Assembly (NCBI GenBank): GCA_007922225.1
Contig: ML679970.1
Span: forward strand, 17,100,290 to 17,164,289
From: Emydura subglobosa
Lineage: Eukaryota > Chordata > Testudines > Chelidae
Direction of reading: 5' to 3'
DNA: 64,000 nt
In this document: piece by piece, positions 21,729 to 34,730 of the stretch
How the letters are laid out: each line of letters begins with the position of its first letter
How positions within the stretch are numbered: position 1 is the first letter of the stretch
Notes under the pieces: model-generated
The model's input: only the letters and a program-made list of their open reading frames with translations
What the model was told of the DNA's origin: nothing
Database searches by the model: none
Made by a program: the position numbers and the translations under genes

Positions 21729-24700
21729 TCCTATTTGTCTCTGAGTTCTTTTAATTCATTGCGGGCCTCATGCAGGGCTCACAGAAATCAATGGTGGAGT
21801 CAGTCTAATTGGGCGTCAGCCACTTTTCCACAGTGCAAGTGTCTGGAGCTGCAGGTGGCCCTCACAGGGGAATAAGGGAATTCCTTATGCCCCTTTTTTC
21901 ACCCTGCGGGAGTGAGCTGAGCTCAGCTTTGAGCCCCGACTGATCGGAGCACTATATGTAGATGCTCAGCATGGTTTCCTTCTGGTGTGGGCAGCAGAAG
22001 GGAAGCTGCCAGTGATCTGTTCACATGCTTAACCTCTCTGAAGAGCTTATGTTAAACAACTGCAAGTCACACGGCCACGGCAGGTTCTGAAAAAGTGACA
22101 AAATCTGCCAGATGCTGTTTTGCTTCATGCTGTATAACATATTTTGAAGAATATCCTCTCAAGTTTGCTGTTATTTAAATTCTAAGGAACCCAAACTATC
22201 AAGCAAATCAGAGTTGGATTGATTAGAGTGATGTGAAAAACCTAAGGACCTGGTGCCAGAGTCCACCTTAGCCTGACTAATGGCATTCAGTAATTATTCA
22301 TTTTATGCAAATGAGATGCTGGGCTTTTACGATATGATGGATGAGTATTTTTTAGCTCCATCATGGTAATCGGATAAGAAACCACCTGGAAAATGTGTAA
22401 AGCAAAGAAATAAGACCTACAGGCTGAGGCCAGAAGAAACATTGGCATTTGATTTTATAGGAATTTTATAGGAATTTTGTTCTTATTCTGATGTATGGAG
22501 ATGTGCAGGCACTACCGCCACTCAGCGCTGTTTTGAATAAGCCTGATATGGACCCACTCCTGCAATTCGTGTTGAGCAATACTAATGGGGCAGATGACAT
22601 CAGTACTGTTCCAGGGCTGCAGAACCGGGCCTTAGGTGTCGGCTAGCAACAAGATGAGTCTGATTCTCTTCCGGCGCTGATTTTACATAGGTGTGACGCC
22701 ATTACCTTCACCAGGTTTGCTCCTGACGTAGAGCTGCGTGAGAAAGAGGAGAAGCAACCCCAGTAGCACTGTTCTAGGATTCCATATAACTTGGCTAGTC
22801 ATTCTGGTAGACGAGCCAGCATTTGTGTGTAAGGGAGAAGTGTTGCAACCTGCATGGCACATACTATACCTGAGCCCTCCCAGCAGAGCGAGGCTAAGGC
22901 AATCCAGGCTCTAGGCACGCTGTGACATACGCCCCCCCACACACACACATATACACACAATGGCTCCAGCCCCATGCAGCAGCCTGGAGGCATCGTCCCA
23001 CACAGGAGAGTCATGTGTTTCACCCAGGGGACCAGTTATCCTCCCCAGAACAGCAGTCTACCCCCTACTCAGATAGCAAGGGGGGCACCCTATCTCCCAG
23101 AAAAGCAATGGTAGTGGCATGGGTCTCCCTTCACCCCATAGGAGCAACAACAAGGGGACTTGCTATCCTCCACCAGATGGTCAGAGGGTACAGCTAGGTG
23201 TCCCCCTAGTACTTACCCCAGCAGCCAGAATGTACCTGGTTGGGTGGAGTAGGCCGGGGGACTCTCATCCCCCGCCATGCACAGTCCTGTATTCGTATGG
23301 TGTTAGTGGGACAGGTGGTTGCCGAGTGGTGGGACTCTGTGCGCTACACCCCATAGAGGAGCATGGGGCAGTTCACCCCATTCTATGCTATTGGCTCAGG
23401 CAGGCATCACTGCGCCGGTCACACTGGTTTAATCTTTTCAAGCTTTTTTCCGATAAAGCTGAGGATCAATAATTTAACTGGTTTAAAAAAAAAAAGTAAG
23501 CGACTTAATCACATGCCCCCATGATTTTATAGGATCCAGCCTCACCTCCGAGATAAGATAAGTGCCACCACTTGGGGTGTATTCTAAATGATTTCCCAAT
23601 TCAACACCCAGGCAGGTATTGCATGTCCAGGAGACCAGTGACCCACAACTCAACCAAGATGTCTCTTCTGTTTGATGCTGAGAAGACAATGACTAGGATA
23701 CATGCATGCATTTTAAAAGGGGCAGTAAATAACAGACACTGCCTTTGTATCAGACCTGCTAAACTCTTTCCTTTGTGTTTTTGCAAGGGGAGCACTGCTG
23801 AATTTTGGGGGGTTCATTGTCATTGCCAAATTTTGCAGCCTGGGCCTCTTTCCTAAAAAATAATCTGGGGCGGGGGGTAAATTTAATTTGTGGAGCCTTG
23901 TCCAAACTTTTTCAGCTAATCTGCAGGACAGGTGAATTGTGAGGGGTTCTTTTCCACACCTGCAGGTTGCAGCTAGTAGCAACAGTCTCACCTCTATTGC
24001 CTTTGGGGTTGTTTTTCCCCTCCATGAGCCAGCTTACCCCATTAGGTCATGTCTGCTGCCTCATTTCCCCCTTCTCAGATCCCCACAAATGTGTACACCC
24101 CGACATCACATAACATTCCCCCCTCCCCATATGGCATTTGGTTTATTAGATACAAGAAATCTAAGCAGTTCCTCTCCATGGACCACAAATAGTCCATTCT
24201 TTATGCCCATTCAGGCTTAGGCTTTTCTCTTTGGAGCTGGGTCTCACTTCTAGCTCTGAAATCACCCAGCTCTCTGCTTGGCTCACATAGTCCCTCATCC
24301 TCTGGTGCAGGGCTCGCTGCGGCCCTGCCCCTTCTGGGCTCCATAATCCATCAGCCCTTTGCCTAGCGACTCTGGGAAGACCCACACTTGGACTTTCCCT
24401 GGTCTCTCTCCCAAGTCATCCACCTAGTGTATGTTGAACACTGCATCCACAGTCCTTCCCTAACCTTAGGGGGTCTCTGATCACCCCCAGTTCAGTGCCT
24501 AAGCCACAGCAGTTTATATGTGGTTTCCATTAGGTCACATGCTTGCTGCTAGTCATGTGCTCTGTATGTTTAGCTCTCAGCTTTAAAGGGCCAAGGATTT
24601 TGACAGATATTCTGGGGCAGGTGCACACACACGAGTGCTCGGATATATGGAGTATCAGAGCATAAATCAGTCAGTGAAGTTACAATGGTGCAAAACTGGT

Positions 24701-25869
24701 GTCAGTGAGAAGGAAATACGGTCCTTTATCTAAACTGAAAACTGATAGTTTGACTGTAATATCTATGTTATTTTCAGAGAATATGGGTGATACTCAGATT
24801 TCCTCAAGCTGCTTCTTCGTCGGTGCTAAATTCTCTTCCTCTAGATTTCTGTTATACTGTGACTCTAATCAAAAGTTTAATTATACTTAATCCGATTCCA
24901 CACAAGCAAAGCGTCTCTTGGTGTGCTCCCTCCGTTCCTCTGCTAACAAAGAAAAAAAGCTTCACAATCTCTATCGGCAAATTGAAAGTGGAATGGGAAT
25001 ATTGTATGTGTTCAGTTAAGTCTTTCATTGATGTATGACTAGCTAATAAAGCCTTTGCAGCAAGGTACTGAATTCAAAGCTAGAATGATGGTGCTGGGGT
25101 GTGTGCGCAAAGAATAGTTGGAGGGGTTGCTTTTCTGGCAGCTTAAATGAAAAGGGCACAATTGAATCTTAGGCTATTCAATCAGGAAATTGTACGTTTC
25201 ATTTGTGATACATCCCAACTGGTTATTATGATGTGACTTGCCTTTTGTTACAGATCTCGCAAAAAGGTTTATTTTATTGATAGTGCACATTTCTGGCTGA
25301 TATTAGAGTCAAGAGAGAAGTTTAAGGATTCAGTTATATGCATACAAGTTCAACACATTTAAAACTACCTGCTTCTTGAGATCAAGCTGAGAACAAAGGG
25401 CATATTCTGATTTACAGAATAACAGAAATCAGCATCTAATCTATAGCTCAGGTTAGATAAGGCACCTTTTCCTATGGTATCTAAGTATAGAGAATATGGC
25501 ATTTGGCCCATGACCTAAAATCTTTATAAAAGGAAAGTTCAGTGCAAGATACATGGATGGTCTGGGTAATCACAACTCATTGATCCTCTAGAGGGAGATT
25601 TGTGTGTGCATGAGAGAGTTCCATTCCAGGAACTGCAAACACAGGGAGAAAAAACTATCTTTGGGGAAAGATTTGGGAGTACAGTGTAGCCTTATCTGCA
25701 GTTTGCCTCCATATCTGCCAAATGTATAATGAAGGAAACTATATAAACAAGACAATGTCCATGTCCTGCTTTTTTGGGGGCCGAGCTTTATATAGCTCAA
25801 GAAAGTAAACACAGACCAATCACATTACACAGTTGTAAAAGTTCCTTGTCTGAGGCTTTCCCTCCACAA
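21729..25869. other. Intergenic, no gene recognised
   Basis: About 4 kb holds only random frames, the longest being 117 codons at 23119-23472 without domain features. A short CA-rich tract lies at 22926-22963. 22.26-22.34 kb ('cagtaattattcattttatg') is AT-rich with homeodomain-like words. 22.9-24.4 kb is GC-richer, with C-runs, but has no CpG-island-like structure that I can assert. Confidence 0.5.
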
Positions 25870-26078
25870 ACTGAGGAGTTCTGGACAGTGTAGTAAACCC
25901 ACCTCCCACAGGGGCGGTAGCTAGCTGACGGATGAATTCTTCCGTCCACCTTGCATTGACTACACAGGGACGTGGGTCAGCTTAACTACGTCACTCAGGG
26001 GTGTGGATTCTTCATTCCCCTGAGCGGTGAAGCTGGGTCACTCGAATTTTCTAGTGTAGACCAGCCCTGAGAGGATAA
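25870..26078. mobile_element. Foldback MITE (same family as 7.5 kb)
   Basis: Centre palindrome: 'gctgacggatgaattcttccgtccacc'-like sequence at about 25923-25952. The second foldback is 'cactcaggggtgtggattc ... cctgagcggtgaagctgg', and the right end is 'tctagtgtagaccagccctg'. Block order and motifs match the 7480-7772 copy. No transposase is encoded. Confidence 0.75.
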
Positions 26079-28480
26079 TAGCAACTCTTGTTCACTGAAC
26101 CACTGAGACAGTCCCCCTTTACTCCTCCTGCCCTTGCCCACAGTCTCAGTGAATATGCCTCAGCTAGCTGTCATTTCCTCCAAGCTGGCTGGTAGGCGTA
26201 AGCTGCCAATGGATAACTCCTGGGTGCAAGAACCTCCGTGACCGCCACACCCTTCCTCCAAAAACATACCTAGTTGTGCCCCTGTTGAAGACTTCAAAGC
26301 CTTTCAGGGTTGCTGCTGGTCCTTGTCCAGAAACCAAATATTTTCTCAAATGGGCGGATGACACTTTAATACTTATTCTTTCCCAAAACATCCTTTTGGC
26401 ATGCAGCTCCTTAAAACCGCAAGAAAAAGGAATGAGGTTACCGCCTGAATCTACCAGGAGATTCACAGGCAGGCTGCTTGAGAGAAATAAATGAGAAAAA
26501 GGAAAGAAAAAACTCTAGGAGCCAGAGGAAAGACAAACCTGTGAGCCAGACCTCCAGCTGCAGAACTGGCCTCTGGTTCCTGATTGCAGTTTTTTTTTTT
26601 TTTCCTGGAAGTTTCAGGCACACACTGGGCCAAATTCAGCGCTAAGCTCAGCACTCACTCCCATTGACTTCCCTGGGAGCTGTACCTGCTTACAGCTATG
26701 TTGAACATGATCACCTGAGAGAAGTCTGGTCACCTCTGTTAGCCTTTCACAGATCTTTGAAGGCTACACCAGGTAAATGATTCAGCTGGACAGAGGATTT
26801 ACCTTGGCACTTGCCACTCAGATATAGCTGGGAACAGAAACTGTTGAGTATTTCTAAACCACAGGTTAATAAGTAAAGAGAATACATCTGAGAGTTTCAC
26901 CAGCCCCTAATTCTTCACCCATCCGTGTTATTCTCTCCTTAGCTTTATTTTAATGGTAAAATCTTTGAGCCAAATTCCTTCCTAGTGTAACTGCATTGAA
27001 ACAATTACCTCAGCTTTATCTCTGACTCAGTCTTGAAGTTGAAGTCAAGGGAGTTACCCTAATGAGGGATTTGGTCTCCTGGGTTCCTAAATGTTACTGA
27101 TGACAATTTGAATGAGGTAGGACTTACCACCCAAAATCCACTGTGCCGTGTATTGTGCCTGCCGAAATGAATTCTCTTTGTGAGTTTAGATTAATTTCAG
27201 AAGCCTCTCAGCTTCACAAAACCAGCGGGCATTTTTCTCAGCCACATTATAGAGAAAGTTTCCACTATGAATGGAAATCAACTTCACGGGGATGTTTTTT
27301 CATTTCTCAGCAAAGATAATATTTAAAATGGAGCAGGCAGTCACTTTGTGAGTCACTGGTTTATCTTCGTACATTTGAAGCATGGACAGTAGCAAGAAGA
27401 GTAAGATACTTTTATGTAGCAGAGAAGTGAAATAAGCAAATATCTTTAGCGACCCCCACCTTTAGCTGTGAAGCAAAATGGAATAATATAGCAAGTTCAG
27501 CCATTTTACAGGGCCCCAGTTAGGGGGAGATTGCCATAGTACTAAGATAGTGTAGCTTGGCATTTTTAATGGACACTTGTTTTCCCACCTGGCTACCATA
27601 AATTAGTTCTATAGAAGCCAATGAAGTTACTCTGAATTTACACCAATGTAAGTGAGAGCAGACTGTTTCATTCAGTATAACAGAACTCAGTTCCAATTTA
27701 CACACCTAAATAAGGACAGATATTTCAAAAGGCCTCTGCTGTCATTCCACCTCATGTCCAGATTTCCAAAAGAGCTAAGCACCTAAGATGAGGAGCGCTT
27801 TGAAAATCTGTCCACTTATTGTGGGGTCTAAATGGGAGGTGAGATCTTTGGAAAATCTGCTGCTATAAGTGCAGATTCCATGGTGCTTGTGTTTTTTTGT
27901 GGGGGGTAGGAAGGGGGAGGTACTGTCACTTTGCCATGAGCCTGGATATCTATGTACCACTAGAGTTTGCTTGATACATAATATTGATATGTTCCTGCAG
28001 ATAACTTAGTAGGTCCAAAAAGAAACAACATTAACCAGGATTCTGGGCTAGAAGTCAAAATAAACTAATAATTTACTTTGTAATAGTAGTTATTTTATAA
28101 GCTCCCTACAACTACATCACTAACACTGTAATGAAATGGTCCAGTTACCATAAAAGTGAAGAACACTTAAGAACCTTGCAAGATAAATTGTAACCCACTA
28201 TTGTATGAACACCACATTATGCTTAGCATGATCGTCAAAGCTGGTCTCCTGTTTACAGGCCATGGAACTTCATCAGTAACTCAGAGTCAGCTTTATAACT
28301 AGCTCAGATATTCTGTACCCAACATAAAGCTACTGAGCACCTTGGCACTTCCAAAGCCTCAGACTGTGGTGATCGCAAGATTCATGTCCCCTTGACTTTA
28401 ATTAGTTTCATACATTTTCTGTGTGAAATTCTCCACGCAACCCCTCTGTGCTTCTAAGGTGCTTTCTAAATGATGTCCAT
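26079..28480. other. Intergenic with small foldback pieces, no gene recognised
   Basis: Partial palindromic repeats occur at about 26630-26695, 27600-27665 and 27720-27870 ('gatttccaaaagagctaagc ... gcgctttgaaaatctg'). Frames at 26.2-26.6 kb on both strands have no recognisable product. Confidence 0.45.
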
Positions 28481-28483
28481 TTA

Positions 28484-28565
28484 TTAAGGCGATGTTGGAC
28501 TAAATTCATCCTTAGCGACTTCCACTGAGGAAGTCAACGGAGTTTCATGAATTTGGCCCTTTAAC
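28484..28565. mobile_element. Short palindromic element
   Basis: 'ggactaaattcatccttagc' on the left is the inverted partner of 'tttcatgaatttggccc' on the right. The centre is at 'ccactgaggaagtcaac'. It is one of a family of foldbacks of roughly 80-100 bp scattered over the window. Confidence 0.5.
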
Positions 28566-28943
28566 TTCAATGTATCCATACAATGACACAAATACAGGAT
28601 GTTCAACTTTGCATGCACTGCAGTGTATTCTCTTAGGTAGTTGCCACGCCCCAAAAAATTATCAGCCTGCAGCATAGTCAAGCCACTAATCTTAAAAGGG
28701 GAAATATTGCTGCAGTGGTTGCCAGCAAAATATTCCACACGAATTCATATCTTTATGTGCTGTATTTGCTCTCTTACAATAGACCCCTGGAAAGCTCTTG
28801 CAAGATGCCAAGGGAGGCCTGTTTTTCAAGTGGGTGTCAGAATAATGCATTTAAAAAACAAAAACTCCAACCACCTTTCAAATCTGTAACCATCTTTTCT
28901 CTAAGAAAAATGATCAGAGTTTTCCTCATACTTGGGCTGAATT

Positions 28944-29405
28944 TTACATGTTACTGGACATGACCTTCCCCCCGAAGGGCTTCGAATGTGTGTTTGCTGG
29001 TGAATTATTAAAGTGATCCACGTTCCTGTGCAAGGTTTGGATAGATCCTCCCCACAAGGCCACTTTGCAGCCACTGTCATCATAGCCTCGGTGGTTGCTT
29101 TGCTCACACTTATTCAGTGCTTGTGGGTTGTCTGGTGAATCTGCATAGTTGTTTCTCCACTGCATATCCCTTACCCAACTGCGGTCCTGCTTCCAAAACA
29201 CCTCTCTATGCAAGGGAGCGGGGGGAGCACTTATGGGCTTTCTAGAGCCTGCCCCACCCTTCAGCAGACAATGAAACTGCACTGGTTCTGCTGCATTCCA
29301 GCCTCTCGAGAGGTTAGCTGGTCTGCTCAACATGCTCCTCAACTTCACTCCAGCCACCACAACATTCTCCCCCAAAGCATGGCTGGAAGCCTCATTTGCA
29401 AGCAT
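28944..29405 (-). other. Unidentified 153-codon open frame (possible decayed element or exon)
   Basis: This minus-strand frame has a non-random look: it contains WGGSIQTLHRNVDHFNNSPA and YDDSGCKVAL, with few low-complexity runs. An in-frame stop lies seven codons upstream of the Met. I cannot assign a family. It has no signal peptide, transmembrane segment or catalytic motif that I recognise. It overlaps an open + strand frame (29208-29741). The most cautious reading is a fragment of an unclassified mobile element or old pseudogene; a host exon is possible but unsupported. Confidence 0.25.
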
Positions 29406-29741
29406 TTGGCCACCTTTCCGTGGGTATTACGGTTGTCTAAAACCTCCAGCCAGAACCCAACCCCCATAACAAACAATCCCACTGTCCCCACACCCAGTAG
29501 CCAGCATCATTACCAGTATCGCACACAACTATTAAACCCAACACCAGCCCCCACCCAGCAGCCAATATCTCTGCCAATCCCAAACGAAGCCCTCCACAAC
29601 TCACCACCTCCATCCCCAGCCTGCAGTATCCAAAAAGTCTCAGTATTTCTTCCTGTGACCCAAATTCCACAATCCTTGTCACAAAGGATCATGGGATATG
29701 CTAGGTTGTCAGAAAGGAAAAAGCGGAGAACCACTGTTTAA
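29208..29741 (+). other. Unidentified 177-codon open frame, Pro/Gln/Ser-rich C-terminal half
   Basis: This is one of the longest open frames in the window but has weak coding character. The C-terminal half is driven by a C- and A-rich tract (29440-29620) that gives Asn/Pro/Thr/Gln-rich sequence. No domain is recognised and no splice context is evident. It overlaps the opposite-strand frame at 28944-29405, so at most one of them could be ancestral coding sequence. Confidence 0.15.
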
Positions 29742-30409
29742 ACAACAGTGTAAATGCCACAGAAATTCCATTTCCCCTTCCCTAGTGTAAGTTCTTTATA
29801 ACCTGAAGGAGCCCAAGCATATTGCTGTATGGCCTACAGAGACCGTGTTTCCTCAGCAAACCCTATGAGCACTTTACATAGTGCATTAAATTACAGGGCA
29901 CAAACTAACGGATACATTCAAGCCCATCTCTTCTTCATCCAGTTATCCCAGCAACATTTATCCTATCAGCAGAACACTTTATAGAGCTACCTTAGGCTTT
30001 TGTTCACGAGTGGAGTCTTGGCAACTTCCATGTTTAGGACACAAATAACTGAGGGGCAGAAGCTAAAGGAGGCATTTCACCTGAACCTAAAATATGAGGT
30101 TGGGCTTGGGCTCTCATAGGAATTCCAGCCCTAGCCATGCTGTATGAAGTCACTCACCCAAGGCCTTATCCTGAGTAGTGCTGAGTATCTTCAGTTCCCA
30201 CTAAAGTCAATTGGAGAAGAAGGTGCACAGATCATCTCAGGAGATGCTCAGCTCCTTGCAGGAGTGGGCCATCTATGAGCAATTTCATTCACTACTGTAA
30301 CACAGAATTGAAGGTAGGAGACAGCTTGACAGTTTCATATCTTGTAATTAAGGATCCCAGTGGCTCCTCCAGGCAGCACTTTCCATGCTCACTGATGTAT
30401 TCATGAAAG
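29742..30409. other. Intergenic with a foldback piece, no gene recognised
   Basis: A partial palindromic repeat is seen at about 30160-30275 ('gccttatcctgagtagtgct ... ttgcaggagtgggcc'). Nothing else is recognised. Confidence 0.4.
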
Positions 30410-31027
30410 CATTTGAGTGCACGTCGGAGATCACAGTCTGAAGAAGCAAGGAGGACAATCAGTTGTCAACAGCAGAGTTGTCCCTCCAGGTCCTTGTACT
30501 GGATACAATCCCCAACTCAGCTATTCCTCGATATCCTGTCCATGAAGATCACAAACAGGAATGGAGACCGTTGGCAGAGTCTAATGCCCACCTTGAACGA
30601 ACTTGACTTAATGCCAAGTGTACGGACACAGCTCCCACTCAGGGAATAAAGGATAGCACGCAACAGAAGCGCTGGCACCTCATACTCCTGCAGCACTTCC
30701 CACATGACATCATGAAAGGGGAACGTGGTCATAAGCCTTCTCCAGGCCTACAAAACAAAGGTAGACCGGGTTAGCAAACTCCCACTTGAGTGCCTGTGAG
30801 AGAGCAAAGAGCTGATCTGTTCCACATCCGGGACGGAAACCGCATTGTTCCTCCTGAATCTGAGGTTCAGCTAATGGATGAAGCCTCTTCTCCAACACCT
30901 TGGCATAGGCTTTGCCAGGGAGTCTGAGAAGTGTGATCCCACCATGGTATTCATCCCTTTCATGATATGGGCAAATCACTTCTCTCTGTGCTTTGATTCC
31001 CTCCCGCATTTTGTCTGTTTTCTGCAA
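30410..31027 (-). mobile_element. Non-CR1 LINE reverse-transcriptase pseudogene
   Basis: The minus-strand frame 30710-31027 contains GGITLLRLPGKAYAKVLEKR, then EPQIQEEQCGFRPGCGTDQL, then YLCFVGLEKAYDHVP. This is the fingers/palm part of a non-LTR RT, and the last block corresponds to the conserved F-D-EKA-D motif with Gly replacing the expected Asp. A shifted frame (30517-30732) continues with HDVMWEVLQEYEVPALLLRA and ends FVIFMDRISRNS, the later RT blocks. The expected catalytic box between them is not preserved. The wording differs from CR1, so this is a second LINE group. I lean towards an L2/RTE-like lineage but do not assert it. It is dead. Confidence 0.85.
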
Positions 31028-31140
31028 TTAGATTTTTCAGGGCAAGAGCAGTCTCTTATGTGTTTGTACAGCACCTAGCATCATGGGTTCTTGGCTGGGT
31101 CAACTAGATGCTATTATAATAAGAAGAATAAAAATTATTT
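31028..31140 (+). mobile_element. Ancient SINE tail copy
   Basis: 'cagggcaagagcagtctctt', 'gtttgtacagcacctagcat' and the 'ataataagaagaataaaaa' end match the tail family at 14745 and 36600. It abuts the LINE RT remnant. Confidence 0.55.
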
Positions 31141-31825
31141 CTAACAATGGGATCCTAAATGCATTAGTATCATTCCACAGGGCAAAGTTCCAGCATCTTG
31201 TGCAGGGGATTACCTGGGTGGCTCTCCCAGACTATAACCCTCTAACTAAGTCTCCTTACAGCTGTTGAATATGTACATGTGTTACATAATATTGCTACTA
31301 GTTTTAAATGTTACCTCCTCCCCCACTGATCACAGAAACCATAACATGTTTAATACAGACAGAGGGGACGTACGTATGGGGACTTCTCTCCATCTGGAGT
31401 TTTTGTAACAGGTTAAACTGCATCTGCAGCTAATTCCAAGATATTTGGCTTATTCTTTCTGAATTGTGCATAACAGAATCTCGATTCAGTGCGTGGATGG
31501 GAAATCATGCATCACAATTGTCTTTTTCAATAAGAATAACCTTGAGTGAAAAATTATATCACCGGGGTATCTTTGGAGATAATCTAGTTACTTAATCTCC
31601 CAGGCTACATTGCCAGCTGACATTTGTAAGGAAATAAAACAGCTCATCTGATTTGGTGGGTGAAACATCTGGGGTATTTTTGAGTTTCATTTTTATTATA
31701 TTTTCAGCAGTTGCCTTTTAGAAAAATATAAAACCAACGTGCTCCTGACCACTTGAAAGCTTCCAGGCGGGGTGCAGGCTGAACCAGAATAGCCAGAGTA
31801 CAATGGACTCTGGCCATGCTCATTT
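31141..31825. other. Unique sequence, possible conserved non-coding segment
   Basis: 31430-31680 is repeat-free and AT-rich, with words such as 'aatcatgcatcacaattgtc' and 'gagataatctagttactta'. I see no coding frame. Any regulatory role for a neighbouring gene is speculation. Confidence 0.35.
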
Positions 31826-32060
31826 AATAATAAGAATACCTAGCTTTTATATAGTGCTTTTCATCAGTAGATCTCAAAGCACTTTATAAAGGAAGGCAGC
31901 ATTATCATCCCCAACTTATAGATGGGGAAACAGGCACAGAGCTGGGAAGTGACTTGCCCAAGGTACCGCAAGTAGACCACTGGCAGAGCTAGGAATAGTA
32001 CCGAGGTCTCTATCCCGGGCCCTCGGTCAATGCACTATCTTCTAGACCACACTGCCCCTG
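31826..32060 (+). mobile_element. MIR/CORE-like SINE, nearly full length
   Basis: The sequence passes through 'tagcttttatatagtgcttt', 'cagtagatctcaaagcactt', 'cagatgggga'-like 'tagatggggaaacaggcaca', 'gaagtgacttgcccaaggta' and 'accacactgcccctga'. This is the characteristic layout of an ancient amniote SINE. Related copies lie at 3850, 34.4 and 41.54 kb. Confidence 0.75.
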
Positions 32061-34399
32061 AGGCCACTTCACCCGCTACAATCCTGACATGCCCCTCTGT
32101 TGGGATTGTGGGCAAGGGTTGTATAGATCCATTCTGCCAGCTTTTACCATCTGGGGGGAAAAAAACTAAACAGCAGGGGAATTCTGGGGGCCACAATTCA
32201 GTGCGTCATTAGACCAAGTGAGACTTAACGGGGCCAAGAAAAATCCAAAATTGAGGTCTATGAATTTGCTGTGCAACATGGTGGCCAAAAAGCCATCTCA
32301 TTTTACAGCTCCACAGCAGCACTAAGCAGGGAGGTAACCGTCCCCGAGACAGCAACTGGAATATGTGTTCAGTTCACTAGAAAGATACGGAAACATTGTG
32401 TGTTGAACAGAACCCTGAGAACAGTCTGCAACTCTTAGAGAGTGGAAATACCAAGGACTGAGATGAATTACTGAGAGTGAAACAAGCGTATAAAACTTGG
32501 AGTAATGAGAAGAAAGGGAAAATGAGAGATGATTTTGAGGTTTTGGTACCCAGACTCAGCTGAAATTTCTAGCACTAGAGAAGAGGTGTAACCACTCTTC
32601 ACTTCCCCCTTATGGAGATGAAGTCACTTGAAAAATTTTGGAGGGATGTGAAACTTATCATCCCTTGGTAGTAACCTAACCACCTCACTGCCTTCCCCCC
32701 GCCCCCACAATAGCTAGCACTGCCTTCTGCTATGTCCCCAGCATAACTGAAGATCTAGACCCTTGCTCTACTGTTTCCACCACACAATCCTCTTCTCAAA
32801 ATCTCTTCAGCTTTGTGAGCCAAATGTGTAAAGGACATTGTTTTTCCTGCTTAAAGAATGAAAGTGGAAGTATACTCCTTCCTGACTTGATATGGCGGTA
32901 AGAATTCCAAATTTCCAGGGCAGCAATGGGCTCTGAGGTTAACAGGCATGTACATCAGACTACGTTCCTAGAAGCCAATATGGGTGTTGTATCACACCAG
33001 GAGTTTAAAAGAAAAGAATGGGGGAAGGAGAGAGGTCCAGTAGATAGATTATTCATATTATTACCTTTAGCCTCCTCCATAGAAATTGTTCTGGATTGTG
33101 TCTTAAACCATAGATAATATTTTCTACTCAATGAAAGGCGAAGGAAATAGAAAATCCAGATTTCCTCAGGCAGCTTCCCTGAAAGACTCTTTTTTCCATC
33201 TACGCAAAGCTTTGATATACAGAATTTTTGATCAGTAGCTGGCCCCCACACCAAACTGAAAGTGATTTTAATGAAGATGGAATTATTGCTTTTCAATAAA
33301 AGAAGAACAAGCAATCCCGGAAAGGCAGTAAGATTTACTCTGATGTTAGCTCAGAGATCATTTATTCAAATGACAAAGACTCATATGTAGTGGTGTTAAC
33401 GAAGTACTAATGTCACCTGTTTATTAGGCAGTGCACAGTATTTCCATAATTTCCCCATGCAATAAGATTTGTGCTCCACTTATTCGACTTAGACAAGGAA
33501 GGGCTCAGAAATAATCAGAGATTATTGGTGAGAGCTTCCAAAAGAGTTTTAAAAACCGTCTATCAACTTCCTGTTACTGATGAGGCATTTTCTCTCAAAA
33601 TGCAAAAATGTCATGTTACATTTTTCATTGGTAGGTACAGAAATTGAAACTTGAAAACCCTGCCTGGTGGCCTTTCTAGAATGCACTTCTAGAATTCCCA
33701 GGTACTTGATTTTAGTTTGCACTTTACTGTGAATGAGAACCCTAAACCTGATGCCCAGTGAGGGACTGAGAAAGAATGTAACGGGCACCAGCACAAAAGG
33801 AAGTATGCAGCATATTGCTCTCAGGGGCCAAGAAACGTGTTTTGTAGCAATCTGTTTTAAACAAAGATCACTAGGAATACAGTAGTTAAAGCCTGTTGAT
33901 TTGGCAGATTCTCCATGATAACGTTAATTATCCGTCTCTGTTTCTGGTCCCTGTGGATCCATAAGTAGTCCCAATGAGATTACTTAGGAAGTAAGGTAGT
34001 ACTCATGATGTGTATGGAGAACAGAGTCTACCTTGTGATACCTTAATTGACCTGTCAACAGGTGCTTTGAGAATTAAATAGTTATGTAATTGGAGCTCAC
34101 TTACAGGACCCAGATCTAACTATCTGGGTCAATATAATGCCATTGGAAATTCATCAGTAATGGTATTCTGTTCTGTTTTGCTTACAACAAGAATCATGTT
34201 AGTTTAGTCGTAACTCCCTGAAGCCATTCCACAGCCATTCACACTGTTCTTCCTAAGACAAGATTCACAATTCACAAACAGTGAGATGAAAGCTGAACCG
34301 GAGCATAATCAAATATAAAATGTTCTCTTTGCACTCTTCTTAAATCAAACCTGAAGCCCAGACCCTCTGTGCTTCTGATACACATTCACCTACTTCCTT
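32061..34399. other. Intergenic, no gene recognised
   Basis: The longest frame is 119 codons on the minus strand at 32955-33314 and has no domain features. No tandem or foldback structure stands out. Confidence 0.5.
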
Positions 34400-34404
34400 G
34401 AAAC

Positions 34405-34730
34405 AATTAATAATGCTTTGCACTTCGCTTGCTCCCATCCAAAGATTTCAAAGCACTTCACAGACAGACATAGACTTAATCAAAGCCCCGTCAGACAGGT
34501 CTAAATCTTCTTCTTTTACAGAGAGAGAACACAAAACTCAGAGAGCTTACAGGGCGGCTCTAATCTTCCATTAAAGTTGATGAGAAGGCTCCCATTGACT
34601 TCAGTGGCAGTTGGATTTGCCCCTCGTGCATTGCCAAAGATCACCGAGTTAAGTCATAGGGAGAAATGGGAATAGAACCTAGCACTCCAGACTCCCAGCT
34701 TCTGTACTAACCAAGTGACCGTGGCCTCCC
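34405..34730 (+). mobile_element. MIR/CORE-like SINE interrupted by a short foldback
   Basis: The left part has 'ttaataatgctttgcacttc' and 'gatttcaaagcacttcacag'. The right part has 'ggaatagaacctagcactcc' and 'tctgtactaaccaagtgacc'. In between, 34556-34625 is a foldback ('ctaatcttccattaaagttg ... gcagttggatttgcccc') that appears to have inserted into the SINE. Confidence 0.6.
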
